64,000 bases of DNA from Semisulcospira habei (Eukaryota > Mollusca > Gastropoda > Semisulcospiridae): contig BTPG01000004.1 of assembly GCA_036245525.1 (NCBI GenBank), forward strand, positions 214,497,023 to 214,561,022. The letters run 5' to 3'. Numbering within the stretch: position 1 is the stretch's first letter; each line of letters begins with the position of its first letter. Shown in pieces: positions 1-11,944 of the stretch. Below the pieces are notes generated by a model. The model did no database searches. It worked only from the letters and a program-made list of their open reading frames with translations, and had not been told where the DNA came from. A program made the translations under genes and the position numbers.

Positions 1-52
1 CATTATCACTTCGGTGCCATGGACGTTAAACCCCGAACTAACCCAACCAACT
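1..52 (+). mobile_element. 3' end of a tRNA-derived SINE, cut by window start
   Basis: These bases match, on the opposite strand, the 3' end of the complete SINE at 50616-50933. Shared blocks include CACTTCGGTGCC and CCGAACTAACC. The tRNA-like head would lie before the window. Orientation is + here. Confidence 0.75.
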
Positions 53-59
53 AGCGATT

Positions 60-860
60 CATTTTTGGAAAACGAAAAACGCATTCGATTTATCTGATGT
101 TTCATTTTCCCAAACTGGACCGTTTTAGAAATACATTGTAAAATTAGTTCTAGAAGAGCAGCTTTGGACAGGAGAAAACTTATTCGACTTTTGAGAGGAG
201 AAACGCCTTCGACTTATGCGCAGTTCGACTTAAGCGATTTAGAATTATCCGTTGTAAACCAGTTAGTCGTAGAAAGAGCAGCTTTGGCCGGGAAATGCTT
301 TTGTTCGACTTCAGCATTTTCGACATATCCGTTTTCGGCATAAGCGTATGAGACTGTATCAGCTTTGATTGTGCAGTTTCATTTCGTTTGTTTGTCCAAG
401 GGAGGTGAAGCGTCATATATTTTGCGCCACTTTGTGTCGTGGGCTAGTGTATTTGATGTTGGCTGGCGATTTAGTGTGACAAGAAAAGATCAATGGACAT
501 TGCTGCTTGTTGTTCCAGCGCTTAGTAATTCCCCTTGGTATATAAAATGTACCTACCAAAGCATGCCTCTTCCACGGTATGAATCCCACTTATACACTGT
601 TAACAACAGTTGTCGAAGCTGATATGGGCGCATGTGTCGAGTCTCGTGTATGATCACCAAGATAAGAAGATAAGAGCTGCGCAAAACAACAACAACAGCA
701 ACAGCAACAGTTAATCAGTACCTTTAGAAATGGAACACCTAAAACCTTTAACTACACAACTGAGCCGCGCATACTTCAAGCCTGCTGACCCGAACTAAAC
801 TCTCCAGAAATACTTTCATATTATACAAAGACATCTTTCTAATGGATGTCTAAGTGGTTT
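60..860. other. Unrecognised upstream sequence
   Basis: No coding exon, RNA gene or repeat family could be recognised here. Small open frames at 180-416 (-) and 365-622 (+) have no family-like sequence and no splice context. Upstream or 5' untranslated exons of the host gene could lie here but cannot be supported. Confidence 0.4.
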
Positions 861-872
861 TGTGCGCGCGCG

Positions 873-946
<74 letters not shown>
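861..946. repeat. (CG)n/(TG)n microsatellite
   Basis: A short CGCGCG run is followed by about 35 TG dinucleotides. The alternating purine-pyrimidine tract is of a type that can adopt Z-DNA. It sits about 120 bases before the first recognised coding exon. Confidence 0.95.
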
Positions 947-947
<1 letters not shown>

Positions 948-1067
948 TACATGACTATCTATGCTCACTATTTATTTGATGTAAACTTGTTTTTCTACTA
1001 TTTTGAGGGGTTTGCGAGGACACAAATACACTAAGGCCATTTGCTTTAATTTCCTCTTGTCCTCCAG

Positions 1068-1602
1068 ATGAATCCTGCACAATCAACACGATCTCAGCCA
1101 TCGCCAACGGATTTGGAAGACTGGAAAGGGCAAATAACAAAATTTTACCCGGACTGGAAGACAAAAATGTATTCCTTTCCACCAGTGCACTTCACCAAGA
1201 ATTTATGCCAGGATGAGGAAGTTGAAGGGACACGGGTTAAAGTACTGAAGAAACTGAAAACCGTTTCTAATTCTGTGTCCACCTCACAATCCTCAGGCAA
1301 CGCAGCAACAAGCATAGCCAGCCAGCGTGGCCAGGTCACACCCACCTCACAATCCTCAGGCAACGCAGCAACAAGCGTAGCCAGCCAGCGGGGTTCGGTC
1401 ACACCCACATCACAACTCTCAGGCAGCGCAGCCAGCTTTCGTGGTCAGGTCACACCCACCTCACAACCTTCCAGCGGAGCGACAAGCATGGCCATCCGGC
1501 GTGGTCAGGTCACACCCACCAAACAGATCAGGCCGCCCTCGTCTTCCGTACCGCAAGCTCCCACCAAACACCCGCCCTCGACATCGGCTGCTAGTTCTCA
1601 AG
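1068..1602 (+). CDS. Exon 1: N-terminal S/T/Q-rich repeat region
   Basis: This exon encodes residues 1-178 and ends in phase 1 (donor CAAG|GTAAAC). A pyrimidine-rich acceptor ends at 1067, so ATG 1068 is either the start codon in a second exon or an internal Met. Residues 1-70 are polar and contain a DEEVEGTRV segment. From about residue 71, a 21-residue unit (TSQSSGNAATSIASQRGQVTP) repeats about four times, encoded by 63-bp DNA repeats, the third copy shortened. Such a region is probably disordered. It belongs to the gene by splice phase and by strand, not by any domain of its own, so it is the least certain exon. The frame runs on past the donor to 1703 as an unspliced read-through. Confidence 0.6.
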
Positions 1603-2195
1603 GTAAACACTCCCTTATTTACTTGCATTTCTACTTGGTTGCTTTGCTGTTGTTACTTGTTTGTTTGGTTTGCCGGCTTTTTGTAATTGATTTTAGTGAT
1701 TGATCGGTTTGTTCATGTTCATTGACGTGTATGAGTGAACGAACGAAAAAAAGAAGGAACGAAGGTAGAAATGAATGAATGAATGAATGAATGAATGAAT
1801 GAATGAATGAATGAATGAATGAATGAATGAATGAATGAATGAATGAATGAATGAATGAAATGAGGATTCCCGTCACACGTAAACCCGGGATAGACCGTGT
1901 GGCCAAATTTAACGCACTCCAAGTGATCACACGGCCTAAAATATCGGGGGCAAATACATGGCAAACAAAACAAACGTAAGCCGGACTACACATGACCCAC
2001 AAAATTAAAAAAAGTTAAAGCTGAGACTCAGTCTTTTTGTACCGTCCCGGACGCACGTGTTTTTAAAATACCCAGCTAGGGCCCTGAGCTAACAAACTGA
2101 GTTTGCGGAGTTGGAACTCCGTCCTACCAGGGCCTTTATTAGGCACGCAACAGCGGTGCATTGCAGTCTAGTGTGAACATTGGACGGAGCATGTG
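1603..2195. repeat. Intron 1 start with (ATGA)n microsatellite
   Basis: A tetranucleotide array ATGA/GAAT runs from 1771 to 1859. The rest of this stretch shows no recognisable gene. Open frames on the - strand through the array (1631-2002, 1719-1973) encode only Phe-Ile-His-Ser repeats. Confidence 0.85.
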
Positions 2196-2655
2196 TGTTA
2201 CGTGGTAGTCGCGGTCGTAGTATGATGCAATCACACATGACACATTCACGTAGGGTTCTTCGAACGTGGCAAAAGGTTGTAGACCACACTGGAGTAACAG
2301 TTCGAAAGTACTTTCTCCTCACGATGCAATCTTAACACAATGCACCCACAAATGCAACCACACTTTGATACACTGTCTCTTTCATTAGAAAGAACACCCA
2401 ATCTTCCACTAAAATCTAGGTGCATTCCGTAAATGTTGCGAAATGTAGCCAACATGTGTATTACAAAACTTTGACGTCATATTTGAGGTCACTGGAACGA
2501 TCGCCCTCTTCCAGAACCTTCCGGCTTAATCTAGGTCGGACTTTGCAACAAGTTAGCAAAATGTACAACATTCTAGCTACACAACAAAAATCGATGGAAA
2601 GTCTCCATGCCAAAGACAACGACTCATACTAGAAAGGTACGTGATTCAAGATAGA
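2196..2655 (-). mobile_element. Degraded solo LTR of a Gypsy-type element
   Basis: The sequence starts TGTTACGTGGTAG and follows the LTRs at 23999-24718 and 62108-62971. Shared blocks include GTAGTATGATGCAATCACAC and CTGGAGTAACAGTTC. Similarity fades near 2655, so the far end is lost. Orientation follows the 62-kb copy, whose coding part is on the - strand. Confidence 0.7.
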
Positions 2656-2913
2656 GAAAGTGAGATTTCAAAACCAGCCCTCACATAACGACCGAGCCCA
2701 TGCCTAAATAACAGCCTTTTAAACACCAACCCACACAGCTAAAACAAAACCCTACCTCAACACAAACCATAAACTGTATTTATTAACCATTTATAAACAT
2801 CAACGCCCTTATGATCATTACCTAAACCCTCCAATTACAGATGATGCAACTGCAAAAAAGTGGTCCTCAAGTCCATTACAGATGTTCCAAAACCCGCTTA
2901 ACTTTGCTATACT
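2656..2913. other. Unrecognised AT-rich intron sequence
   Basis: Nothing is recognised. The stretch lies between the LTR remnant and the decayed ORF. Confidence 0.4.
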
Positions 2914-3236
2914 ATGCTTAACTACTGGCAGTGGGTTTTTTTTACAGACCATTTGAATCACTCGAACAAACAGATTAGGTCTGTATATTGTTTTCACGCG
3001 TATTATCAGCTCAGAAGAATACTGTCAGAACTCCATGTCCCACTGCCTACTAAATCCAGTTTTAACCGTTTTAATAACCCCATGGATATAAAAAGCATTT
3101 GAACGCATCTGCAATGAATTGAACATTAGCACCAAGTATGACTTTACAAAAAAAAATTGATGATCACCACGGTATGGGAACATTGTATTATGCTATGAGT
3201 CACAGACAATACCCGCAAGATTACTGGCCTCCTTAA
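2914..3236 (+). pseudogene. Decayed ORF, left part (split by LINE copy A)
   Basis: Open-frame segments show protein-like composition, for example HSNKQIRSVYCFHAYYQLRR and IDDHHGMGTLYYAM. A frame change occurs near 3093 and another in the A9 run at 3148-3156. The same reading frame resumes beyond the LINE at 11238, interrupted only by a TAA near the junction. I do not recognise the family with certainty. It looks like a multicopy or mobile-element protein rather than a host exon because no splice sites flank it. Confidence is moderate, since this rests on eye-made translation. Confidence 0.5.
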
Positions 3237-3447
3237 TCTTCATTCTCCTCCTCTCCTCAGTCTCCTCCAGCCGCCGGCGGGGTAAGACGTGTAGTCTTAG
3301 CTCCGTCGTGCAGCCAACCGTGACGCTTTGGATTGCTTGATATACTGTGTACTATGTGTTTTTCTATGTAAGCTGTGGACTTTCTTATACTTTTTAAACA
3401 TTATTCCAGTGGACGTGCATACTAACTATCATCACACGGATATCCTA

Positions 3448-3595
3448 ATGCTTGTGTTGTGAGTGTGAGAAGTGTGCAGGACAAAGCACACTATTTTCCC
3501 CGGATGATATCATATTGTGTACGTGTGATGCGAGTTGTGCCCAGACTGAAGCCAGTCTTTGTCCGTCGTGCAAGGTAAATCCGATCATACGAACT
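3448..3595 (+). other. Cys-rich open segment in LINE copy A 5' region
   Basis: One frame reads with closely spaced cysteines (CECEKC, then CTCDASC and CPSC), as in a small zinc-binding finger. It has no ATG, is preceded by an in-frame stop and ends about 45 bases after a possible splice donor (TGCAAG|GTAAAT). Some CR1 ORF1 proteins carry a zinc finger before the esterase, so this may be the remnant of such a part. Support is weak. Confidence 0.3.
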
Positions 3596-4003
3596 ATCAC
3601 TTTATGATATTCTTCTCGTAATTTTGAACGCATCGTCATCCACTTTGTTTTCTGGAACTCATTGAATATAGTAGAACTTACGCCTGCCATTGTCTATATT
3701 TTTCGTTCAATTATATATTTCATTCCTTGCACTGTCAGTAACTGTGAGGAGTTAGATTGCTGAACTTCAGATCTAAGCAGCCAATGTTTGCTTTTCGGCT
3801 TACTGACTCTGTGACACGATGCTGTATCGTCTCCACCACCCCACCAGACTCCACTCCTGTCATCCCTGCAGACACGCTGGCACTTCCTGAGGGGTGTCAC
3901 AATGTTTGCTGATCCCACCACCCTCCACACCTACCCCTATTTCTAACTCTCTAAAGTTGGCGCTGAGTGCCCGGTTACAGCATACCACCAAGTCCGAGTC
4001 GCG

Positions 4004-6343
4004 ATGGCATCTTCATCCCTCTCTCTAAGTGTCGTGACGCAAGACCCCACCCTCGCCAGCCCCACCAATCCCTTTAAGAGAGATAACCCGGTGCTGAAGG
4101 ACACTGCGTGCGGCCAGCAAACGCGTTTCTACAGCAACGGCCCCAATGGCGTCATCACCCTCAAGCGCTGGCGAACTGCCCTCTACCACCGCTACGTCAA
4201 CCTGCTCCAGGCAAGAGGCGGTTACACTGTAGTCTGGAGGGACACAGACGCCAGAAATGAACCTGTAGAGTGTGGTGACTCCTACCTGGATTGTTCCAAT
4301 CCTGACATTCCCGATGACTTGGGAAAAACATTCATACAAATCAGGGGGAGAGCAAAACCAAAAATCACCATTACCCTCTACTTCCACGTGCGTCGCAAGA
4401 CTGGCGGCACCTGTCTCATTCAGGGACACAACAAGGACACGTGGGTCCTAGGCGAATATGACTCTTTGTGTACATTCGTACAACAGCTGAAAGACGGCTG
4501 CGCAGACCCTGCTGACAATGTCCCTGTTGACATGCCGCTTGACCAGTCATGCGATCCCACCATCTCCCCGATAGTATCACTCCCAGACACCCCTCCTCGG
4601 GCAATTTTGGACTCATCCCTCCCCTTAATCGGATTGGAGGCTGACGACTCTACCTCCCTATCGCCGATTGTTCAATCCTGTAACCCTCGGAACAGCTCCG
4701 CTAATCTTGTCCCCGAGCCTCTGACCGTGACCACCGTCAGCGCTGTGAGTGACATGACCAGTGACGGTCCGCCTACCCCGCCCTCCATCCCACACCCCTC
4801 CTCCAGCGGGCCACATCTACGGGATGATCTCCACTCCACCCTCTCTGATCACTCTGATGTTCCTGCCAGTCAGTCCCTTGCCACTACCCCCTCCACACCC
4901 GAACCTGCCCCCTTCACACCAAGTCCTGTCAGCCATAATGTTACCCAAGTGGCGTCTACGGGTGACGTCACCACCGAGGACTTGACCTCGCCCGGGTTAC
5001 CCGTCTCGTGCACTCAGGTGGATTCTGATTATAGCGAGCTGGTGGCGTCCGGTGTCCGAGACGAAAAGCCGCTTATCATCCTAAAGCTCCAGACCCAACT
5101 CTGCAACAGCCAGGCCGCCGTCGAGGCCCTCCATCAAGAGTTGTGTCAGCTGAGAACTGTCACTATGCTAAATATTAAGCAGATTGACAGAAAGGTGTGC
5201 GAGTCCGCGGTGAAGATGGCAAATGACCTCCGGATGTTAGAGTCTTGTATGTGTGGCAAGCTGTCCCACTTACATGATCAAATGACAAACATGGCAGAAT
5301 TTCACTGTCTCGTCGACGACACTCTGCAAAGACTGAACTCTGAACAAGGGCTACCTGTTGCCTCTGGCCAAACCCCCCAACTACTAGTGTCAACAACGCC
5401 TGAAGGCTCTATGCCCGTAAACAGTGATGCAATCACTAGTATGAAGTCTGTGTCCACTACAGCTGGTGATGTGATCCCAGTAAGGATTACCGTTACTAAG
5501 TACAACCCTCCGAGTAGCCAGAAAGAGCAAGCCCCAGGGAGTGCGGTAATTACGGTCAACGTTGCCTCCCCTATCGCAGACAACCACCGTGAGGGGAGCG
5601 GGCCGTCTCAGCCTGGCCAGCGGCAAGGGGGCGGAAATCGGATTGCCGGGAGCCAGCAGCAGCGCAAGGACTTTCTTCCGTGCGAGCGGGTCTTTGATCA
5701 CAACGTAGAGGTAGACACAACCACGCTCGTCATCGGGGACTCCGTCGTGCGAAACTTCAAGGGAGAGAAGACGACCATGTACCAGGGCGAAAAGGTACAG
5801 GTCATCTCAATATCCGGCCTGCAAATCTCCCACTTGACTGACTGGCTCAAGCAGCAGCCGCAGTCACCCCGCGTCCAACTGGTCACCTTCCACGTAGGGG
5901 TGAACGATTGCAAGACGCATGAAATCACCAGTCAGCAGTGGGAGAGACTGGTCACTTCTTGCAAAGGCGTGTTCCCCAAAGCAAGCATCCAGGCCTCATC
6001 CATCTTGCCTGCTGCCCAGGGGAAAAACTCTCGCCTTAACCAACGTATTTCCCCCTCCAACGCAAATCTGTGCCACGTGGCAAAGAAGATGCGCGCTATC
6101 TTTGTTGACAATGCGGGCGTGTTCCTAGCCCCAAGCGGTCTTCCCCGGAAGGCGCTGTACCGTGTGGACAACAAAGGCCGACTTGACCCCATTCATCCAT
6201 CCCACGTGGGAACCCGGAGGCTTGCCGGCAATATCAAGTACGGTGGTCCAGCTGTCAATCAGGCTGATGCAATTACTCACCAGCACAGAAGCTCTCAGGC
6301 GACCACTAAGACGAAACTCTACTCAGGCCTTAGCTGGTGGTAG
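4004..6343 (+). CDS. LINE copy A ORF1 protein with SGNH/GDSL esterase-like domain
   Basis: This frame encodes 779 residues. Residues about 45-165 form a conserved-looking globular region; 170-350 is Pro/Ser/Thr-rich linker; 353-445 is Leu-rich and likely coiled coil; 565-750 is an SGNH hydrolase-type domain. The nucleophile block is G578-D579-S580, followed by G632-V-N634-D and a D728-P-I-H731 catalytic Asp/His pair. CR1-group LINEs are known to carry such an esterase in ORF1. The protein would bind element RNA and act in the ribonucleoprotein; the esterase role is not settled. The frame stops at 6343, whereas an overlapping frame continues with a Gln-rich tail, suggesting a frameshift near 6250-6340. 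Confidence 0.85.
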   Translation: MASSSLSLSVVTQDPTLASPTNPFKRDNPVLKDTACGQQTRFYSNGPNGVITLKRWRTALYHRYVNLLQARGGYTVVWRDTDARNEPVECGDSYLDCSNPDIPDDLGKTFIQIRGRAKPKITITLYFHVRRKTGGTCLIQGHNKDTWVLGEYDSLCTFVQQLKDGCADPADNVPVDMPLDQSCDPTISPIVSLPDTPPRAILDSSLPLIGLEADDSTSLSPIVQSCNPRNSSANLVPEPLTVTTVSAVSDMTSDGPPTPPSIPHPSSSGPHLRDDLHSTLSDHSDVPASQSLATTPSTPEPAPFTPSPVSHNVTQVASTGDVTTEDLTSPGLPVSCTQVDSDYSELVASGVRDEKPLIILKLQTQLCNSQAAVEALHQELCQLRTVTMLNIKQIDRKVCESAVKMANDLRMLESCMCGKLSHLHDQMTNMAEFHCLVDDTLQRLNSEQGLPVASGQTPQLLVSTTPEGSMPVNSDAITSMKSVSTTAGDVIPVRITVTKYNPPSSQKEQAPGSAVITVNVASPIADNHREGSGPSQPGQRQGGGNRIAGSQQQRKDFLPCERVFDHNVEVDTTTLVIGDSVVRNFKGEKTTMYQGEKVQVISISGLQISHLTDWLKQQPQSPRVQLVTFHVGVNDCKTHEITSQQWERLVTSCKGVFPKASIQASSILPAAQGKNSRLNQRISPSNANLCHVAKKMRAIFVDNAGVFLAPSGLPRKALYRVDNKGRLDPIHPSHVGTRRLAGNIKYGGPAVNQADAITHQHRSSQATTKTKLYSGLSWW

Positions 6344-6797
6344 CTTGAATGTACAGAGTGGCACTTCCACTACTGACACTATTGTATCCGGTTCTGCTGG
6401 TCCCACATCACCAGTACAACTACCTCTACGCCAGGAGCCTCAACCACAGGACCATGAACAACTTCAACAGCAGGAGCAGCTGCAGCTACAACAGGCGCAG
6501 CAACAGCATTTACAACAGGAGCAGCAACATCTACAACAGATGCCCTTCATGCCGGTTCCTGACTGGCAGCAACTTCAGTACCATCATCTGCTGCAAATAC
6601 ATACCAACTCTTCAACTGCAGCACCCTGGCAACAACCACAGTACCCGGATGGTTGCCATGGTGTGTGGTCGAATCATCGCCCACCAACCAGTGTATCTGC
6701 TTATCCGGTTAATAGTCTGCCACCGTACCACCAGTTATGCCAGGTGCCCACAGCGAATGGTGCCAATGGATACGTCAGCTACTTACGCGGTTGGTAA
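6344..6797 (+). pseudogene. LINE copy A ORF1 Gln-rich C-terminal tail, out of frame
   Basis: The frame open from 6162 continues past the ORF1 stop with a strongly Gln-rich segment (LQQQEQLQLQQAQQQHLQQ) and ends ...YVSYLRGW at 6797. Its position and composition suggest the original ORF1 C-terminus, displaced by one frameshift. It could alternatively be a by-chance frame through a CAG/CAA-rich repeat. Confidence 0.5.
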
Positions 6798-7223
6798 TTC
6801 AGTGTCGTGTGATCAGTGATCCTTCACCGTTGTGCTTCGTAGATTTCATTGTGGGTGTGTGAGGCAGTTCATTATTACGTCAGTGTTACGTGTGCTTCTT
6901 TATATACGGTTCTTCTGCGTTCGCTTGTGATTTATTCCAAAGCAGTGATTGACTGTGTGCCTCAACTTCTGTGATTTTCTCGCCTGGTTTGATTACCAAA
7001 GCTCCGCTAAGTTTTCATTGTGACAGTACGGTTTCAAGTGTTCAGCCTACGATACTTCACATCGCAGGCTACACTATTTGTTCATTTATTTAGACAGCTT
7101 GCGCAGCATTAATACGTGGATACACTATTAATCAAAAGCGATCTTCATTTGATAACGCTGTGTTGGACACCATTTGTGACGTTTTGATACGAGGTGCTAT
7201 AACTTCAGCCGCGCTTTACTGCA
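6798..7223 (+). other. LINE copy A spacer between ORF1 and ORF2
   Basis: No long open frame or motif is visible. The stretch is T-rich and fits an inter-ORF untranslated spacer. Confidence 0.6.
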
Positions 7224-8540
7224 TTGAAACTTTATTCCCTATTCCCTCTGTTTATATATTTTTTGTATTGTGTTGCACTTCATTTGGGAGAGTTAAAATG
7301 CAACATGACCCATAATGCTCAGACACACGGAAGCCTTCAAACTGGTCACTTGAACATCTACCATCTTTTTAACAAGGTGGCCGATGGCGATTTGAATGTT
7401 TTTCTAAACTCGTCTGAACCATTCCACCTGTTTGGTCTTAGTGAGACGCGACTTAACTCCGACATAAGCGATGAAGCCGTTCACATACCTAACTTTAGCA
7501 TCACTCGACGTGACCCTCGTGTACTTGGTCAGACTGGGCTTGCCGTTTACATCCATAACTCAGTCCAACATTTAGTAAAAAGGCGTGAGGACATAGAAAC
7601 TCCGGAAGTTGAGTGCATTTGGTTGGAATTTAGGGCTCCAAAAACTAAACCCGTCTTCATCGGCTTTTGTTATCGTAACCCATCAGCCAAGTTTGAATGG
7701 TACGACGATTTCTTGCATGCAGTAGAAAAAGTTGGCCTACCTAACTGTGATGCGTTGCTACTAGGCGACTTTAACATAGATATGTTGAAGCCCCATACCG
7801 CGTGGGATTGCATCACCACACAAACCGGCTTAGAACAATTAGTTTCGGCCCCTACTAGGATCACAAAAACAACCGCAACACTCATTGATCACATTTACAC
7901 CAACCGTCCCCTTAGTGTGTTCAATGTTAGTGTTCCTGACCTCAGCATCAGTGATCACTTTCCTACTGTGTGTTCCTGGTCAACAAAACTGCCAGTGCAT
8001 CGTAAGAACGGGCACACAACTATAACGTACCGCTCATTTAAACAGTTTAATCAGTCTGCTTTTCTAGCAGAACTTGATCAAACACCATTTAATGTCGTTA
8101 ATAACGAAACTGACCCTGAAAAGGCTCTGACTATTTGGTATCGACTCTTTACAAGAGTACTTAACAAACACGCCCCTTTACGGCAAAAGCGGTTAAAAAA
8201 CCACACGTTACCGCCTTGGCTAACGCAAGGAATAATTGAAGCTATGAAATTGAGAAATGACTTAAGAAGACACAAGCTATTTAACGAATACAAAAAACAA
8301 CGTAACCGTGTCAAGTCTATGGTACGCAGGGCTCAAAAGTCTCTCTTTGAACGAATGATTAAAGAAGACAGAGATACTGCCGCACTCTGGCGCGCAGTTA
8401 ATCTCGTCACCCGAGGTAACAGCAAGAAATCGTCAGCCATTCCTTCTAGTATTACTGCAGACACCTTTAACAAACATTTTTTGTCTGTTGCCGAGTCAAT
8501 CATACCCTCAAGCGGAAAGCGTCTTACACATGCCCGGTGT
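7224..8540 (+). CDS. LINE copy A ORF2, endonuclease half (frameshifted)
   Basis: This encodes an APE-type endonuclease that nicks target DNA for target-primed reverse transcription. Visible motifs are GLSETRL, the LLGDFNIDML block and SISDHFP, in the usual order. A later ATG near 7304 (MTHNAQ) could be the real start; the first 27 residues are hydrophobic and atypical. The segment after residue 265 is the linker between endonuclease and RT. The frame leaves homology near 8525-8540 and the RT continues in another frame (8537-10129), so ORF2 is broken by one frameshift. Comparison with copy B suggests that a few residues are also missing at this point. Confidence 0.85.
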
Positions 8541-10129
8541 CCCTGCTTAACTTCTGTAAGCAGAAGACTAAGGACAAACCCCCCTTCTCTATACCGCCTC
8601 TAGCTGTGTATGAAGTAGGAAAACTGATCGGGTCACTGAAAAACAAAAAATCATCGGGACCTGACGAGATCAGTCCTAAAATCCTGAAACTGTCCCTTCC
8701 TTATACAGTAGAATCGTTAACGTATATTTATAACTTATGCATCCAACAAAATATATTTCCATCAGAACTGAAGCAAGCCAAGGTTATCCCTTTGCCTAAA
8801 TCAAAAGATATGTCTGATGTTAATAACTATAGACCCATCTCAATATTATCCAGCCTTTCCAAACCTCTTGAAAGACACGTGCACAAACACCTTTATCAAT
8901 ATTTGGAGAGTCGTAGTCTATTGCACGTATTTCAGTCCGGCTTTCGCCCCAAGCATTCTTGCCACACGGCACTAACAAGACTTATTGATGCGTGGCTAGC
9001 ATCCATAAATAACTCCCAAATAACTGGGTCGATCTTTATTGATTTTAAGAAAGCTTTTGACCTTGTAAATCATAACATTCTTTTGTCAAAACTTCAAGCA
9101 TATCTCTGCAATGCAGGTGCTGTCTCATTGTTCACTTCATATTTAAGCGGAAGGAAGCAAAGAGTACTGTTAAATGGATCCTACTCCTCGTATGGTCACG
9201 TCAAAAGCGGCGTGCCTCAGGGCTCTGTCCTCGGGCCATTGCTGTTCTGCATATTTATCAATGACCTTCCACTGCATATTAGTTGCCGCGATATTTCTTG
9301 TGACATGTTTGCTGATGACTGCACACTACACACTCCTCACAAAAATGTAGCTGCAATTAACACGCGTCTGCAGGAAAGCCTGCGCGAGGTCACCGACTGG
9401 TGTCATTCCAACTCCATGTCCCTGAATCCGTCAAAAACAGAATGCATGGTTATAACCACACGTCAAAAGCACCAACTATGCCCGCTCTCTCTTAGTCTGT
9501 CTATAAACGGCAGCCCAATTGAGCAAGTATCACACCACCGCCTCTTGGGGGTCACTATAGATGATCAGCTTAAATGGCAACTGCATATTAATAATGTGTG
9601 CAAAAGGGTTTCCAGAAGCCTGTATATGTTGTCAAAATTGAAAACAATTACTGACACAGATACGCGTCTTCTTTTCTACAATGCTCATGTCAAGTCGCAC
9701 ATAGACTATGCATCAACAGTGTGGGATGGTTCTAGTGATGTACATTTGAAGAGGCTGAACTCCCTACATAGGAGAGCTGCTAAGCTTATATTTCCCGATC
9801 CCGAACTCTCAACTGACGAAAAGCTTAAAACTTTAAAAATTCTCCCTCTATCCCAGCACTTTCAGTTCAATAAAGGTATATTGATGTACAAGCTGTGCAA
9901 GCAATCATGTCCACTGTACTTGAGTTCTTTTTTCTCAGAACGGACATCTGTAGCTTCTAGACATGGACAACAATTCAAAGTACCCCTGCCGCGTATTGAT
10001 TTATTCAAAACCAGCTTGTCATTCTCGGGAAGTTCATTCTGGAATTCTATTCCTCCAGAAATTAGAAACGCAAAGAGGCTCACCTCATATAGGGACAGCC
10101 TCTTCAAACACCTAGAATCTCTGACGTAA
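8541..10129 (+). CDS. LINE copy A ORF2, reverse transcriptase half
   Basis: This open frame carries the RT domain and C-terminal part of ORF2. Seen: [13 protein letters not shown] (entry block), [18 protein letters not shown], the catalytic [23 protein letters not shown] and FADDCTLHT (FADD in place of YADD, which is normal in this group). The C-terminal part contains [11 protein letters not shown] and ends [15 protein letters not shown]...HLESLT. No internal stops are present, so this half is well preserved. Copies B (-, 13347-15417 and 20696-22198) and C (+, 25515-26987) are clear relatives. Confidence 0.9.
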
Positions 10130-10164
10130 TCAAATCATTACAGTATTGGGATAACTTGCACGTG

Positions 10165-11100
<936 letters not shown>

Positions 11101-11237
11101 CAGCAGTGAGTGGTATGTGTATGTTTACATGTCTATGTCACTTATGTAGTAGATGTAGCAACGGCAAGTTTGAAAACTGGTCCTGTTACCAATAACTTCT
11201 ACCGTTGGAAAATAAAGGTTCATTGTTCATTGTTCAT

Positions 11238-11627
11238 TGTTCATTCTCATCAAAATCTGAAGTCTGGTTAGTCTCAATAGAACATAAACAGTCTAATGCC
11301 TGGACCACATTTATCTTAGACAGGAGTGATGGGTTTACACAAGCGGGAGTCGAACGCATTAATGAATATGTGTGGTGTATACTAGAAGCACAATCTCAAA
11401 CAAAATCAAAGATCTTAAACAGGAGTGGCGAATTTGAAGCACAAAAACAATTTCTGGCAAACCTAGAAGACTCTATAAATTCAGTAGTAGATCTCCCATC
11501 AAGCATACAACACTACCAAGATGTTCTCAAATACGCCAGATCAAAAGTTGACTTTGTAGTTGGCATTGGGCTATACATGTTGCCATCTGACCTTCAACTC
11601 CAAATAGGGACAATAAAAAAATTATAA
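11238..11627 (+). pseudogene. Decayed ORF, right part (continues 2914-3236)
   Basis: Directly after the LINE tail an open frame of about 126 residues runs to TAA at 11627. It contains motifs such as WTTFILDRSDGFTQAGV and LPSSIQHYQDVLKYARSKVD and ends GLYMLPSDLQLQIGTIKKL. It has no initiating Met of its own, so it is a C-terminal part. The frame agrees with the left part when the LINE is taken out. I cannot name the family; the even composition and lack of introns fit a mobile-element or virus-like structural protein, which is inference. Confidence 0.55.
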
Positions 11628-11722
11628 TAATCAAATAATTGTTGCAGGGTGTGATCAGAAATTAGGAATCAACCAATCTGTAAACTTGGGTCCAACAACC
11701 ACAGCCACTAAAACCATTAATA

Positions 11723-11944
11723 ATGCCAGTAATGCTAGTAACACCAGTCACGCCATCGCCTGTACAGTCAGTAACAGCCCCAACCCTGGTTCAAGCCCCG
11801 ACCTCGGCATCAACACCGGCACCCGTACAGTCAGTAACACCAGCTCCGACCCCTCCAGCCCCGGTAAACACACATGAGTCAGAGAGAACTGCATTGCTAA
11901 TAGGCCTTACTGGATTAGGGATATTACTTCTTTACCTGTTTCAT
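11723..11944 (+). CDS. Small Pro/Thr-rich protein with C-terminal membrane helix
   Basis: This 74-residue frame starts about 95 bases after the preceding ORF. Residues 1-50 are Pro/Val/Thr/Ala-rich (PAPTPPAPVNT) and residues 54-73 form one hydrophobic segment (ALLIGLTGLGILLLYLF), which would be a tail anchor. An overlapping frame (11686-11877) is probably a shadow. Being next to the decayed ORF and on the same strand, it may belong to the same lost element. Function unknown. Confidence 0.4.

Noticed and set aside
4025..5928. Open frames opposite LINE ORF1
   Set aside because: Shadows of the GC-rich coding strand. The same holds for frames opposite the RT genes at 16338-18691, 42102-44818 and 60585-62036.
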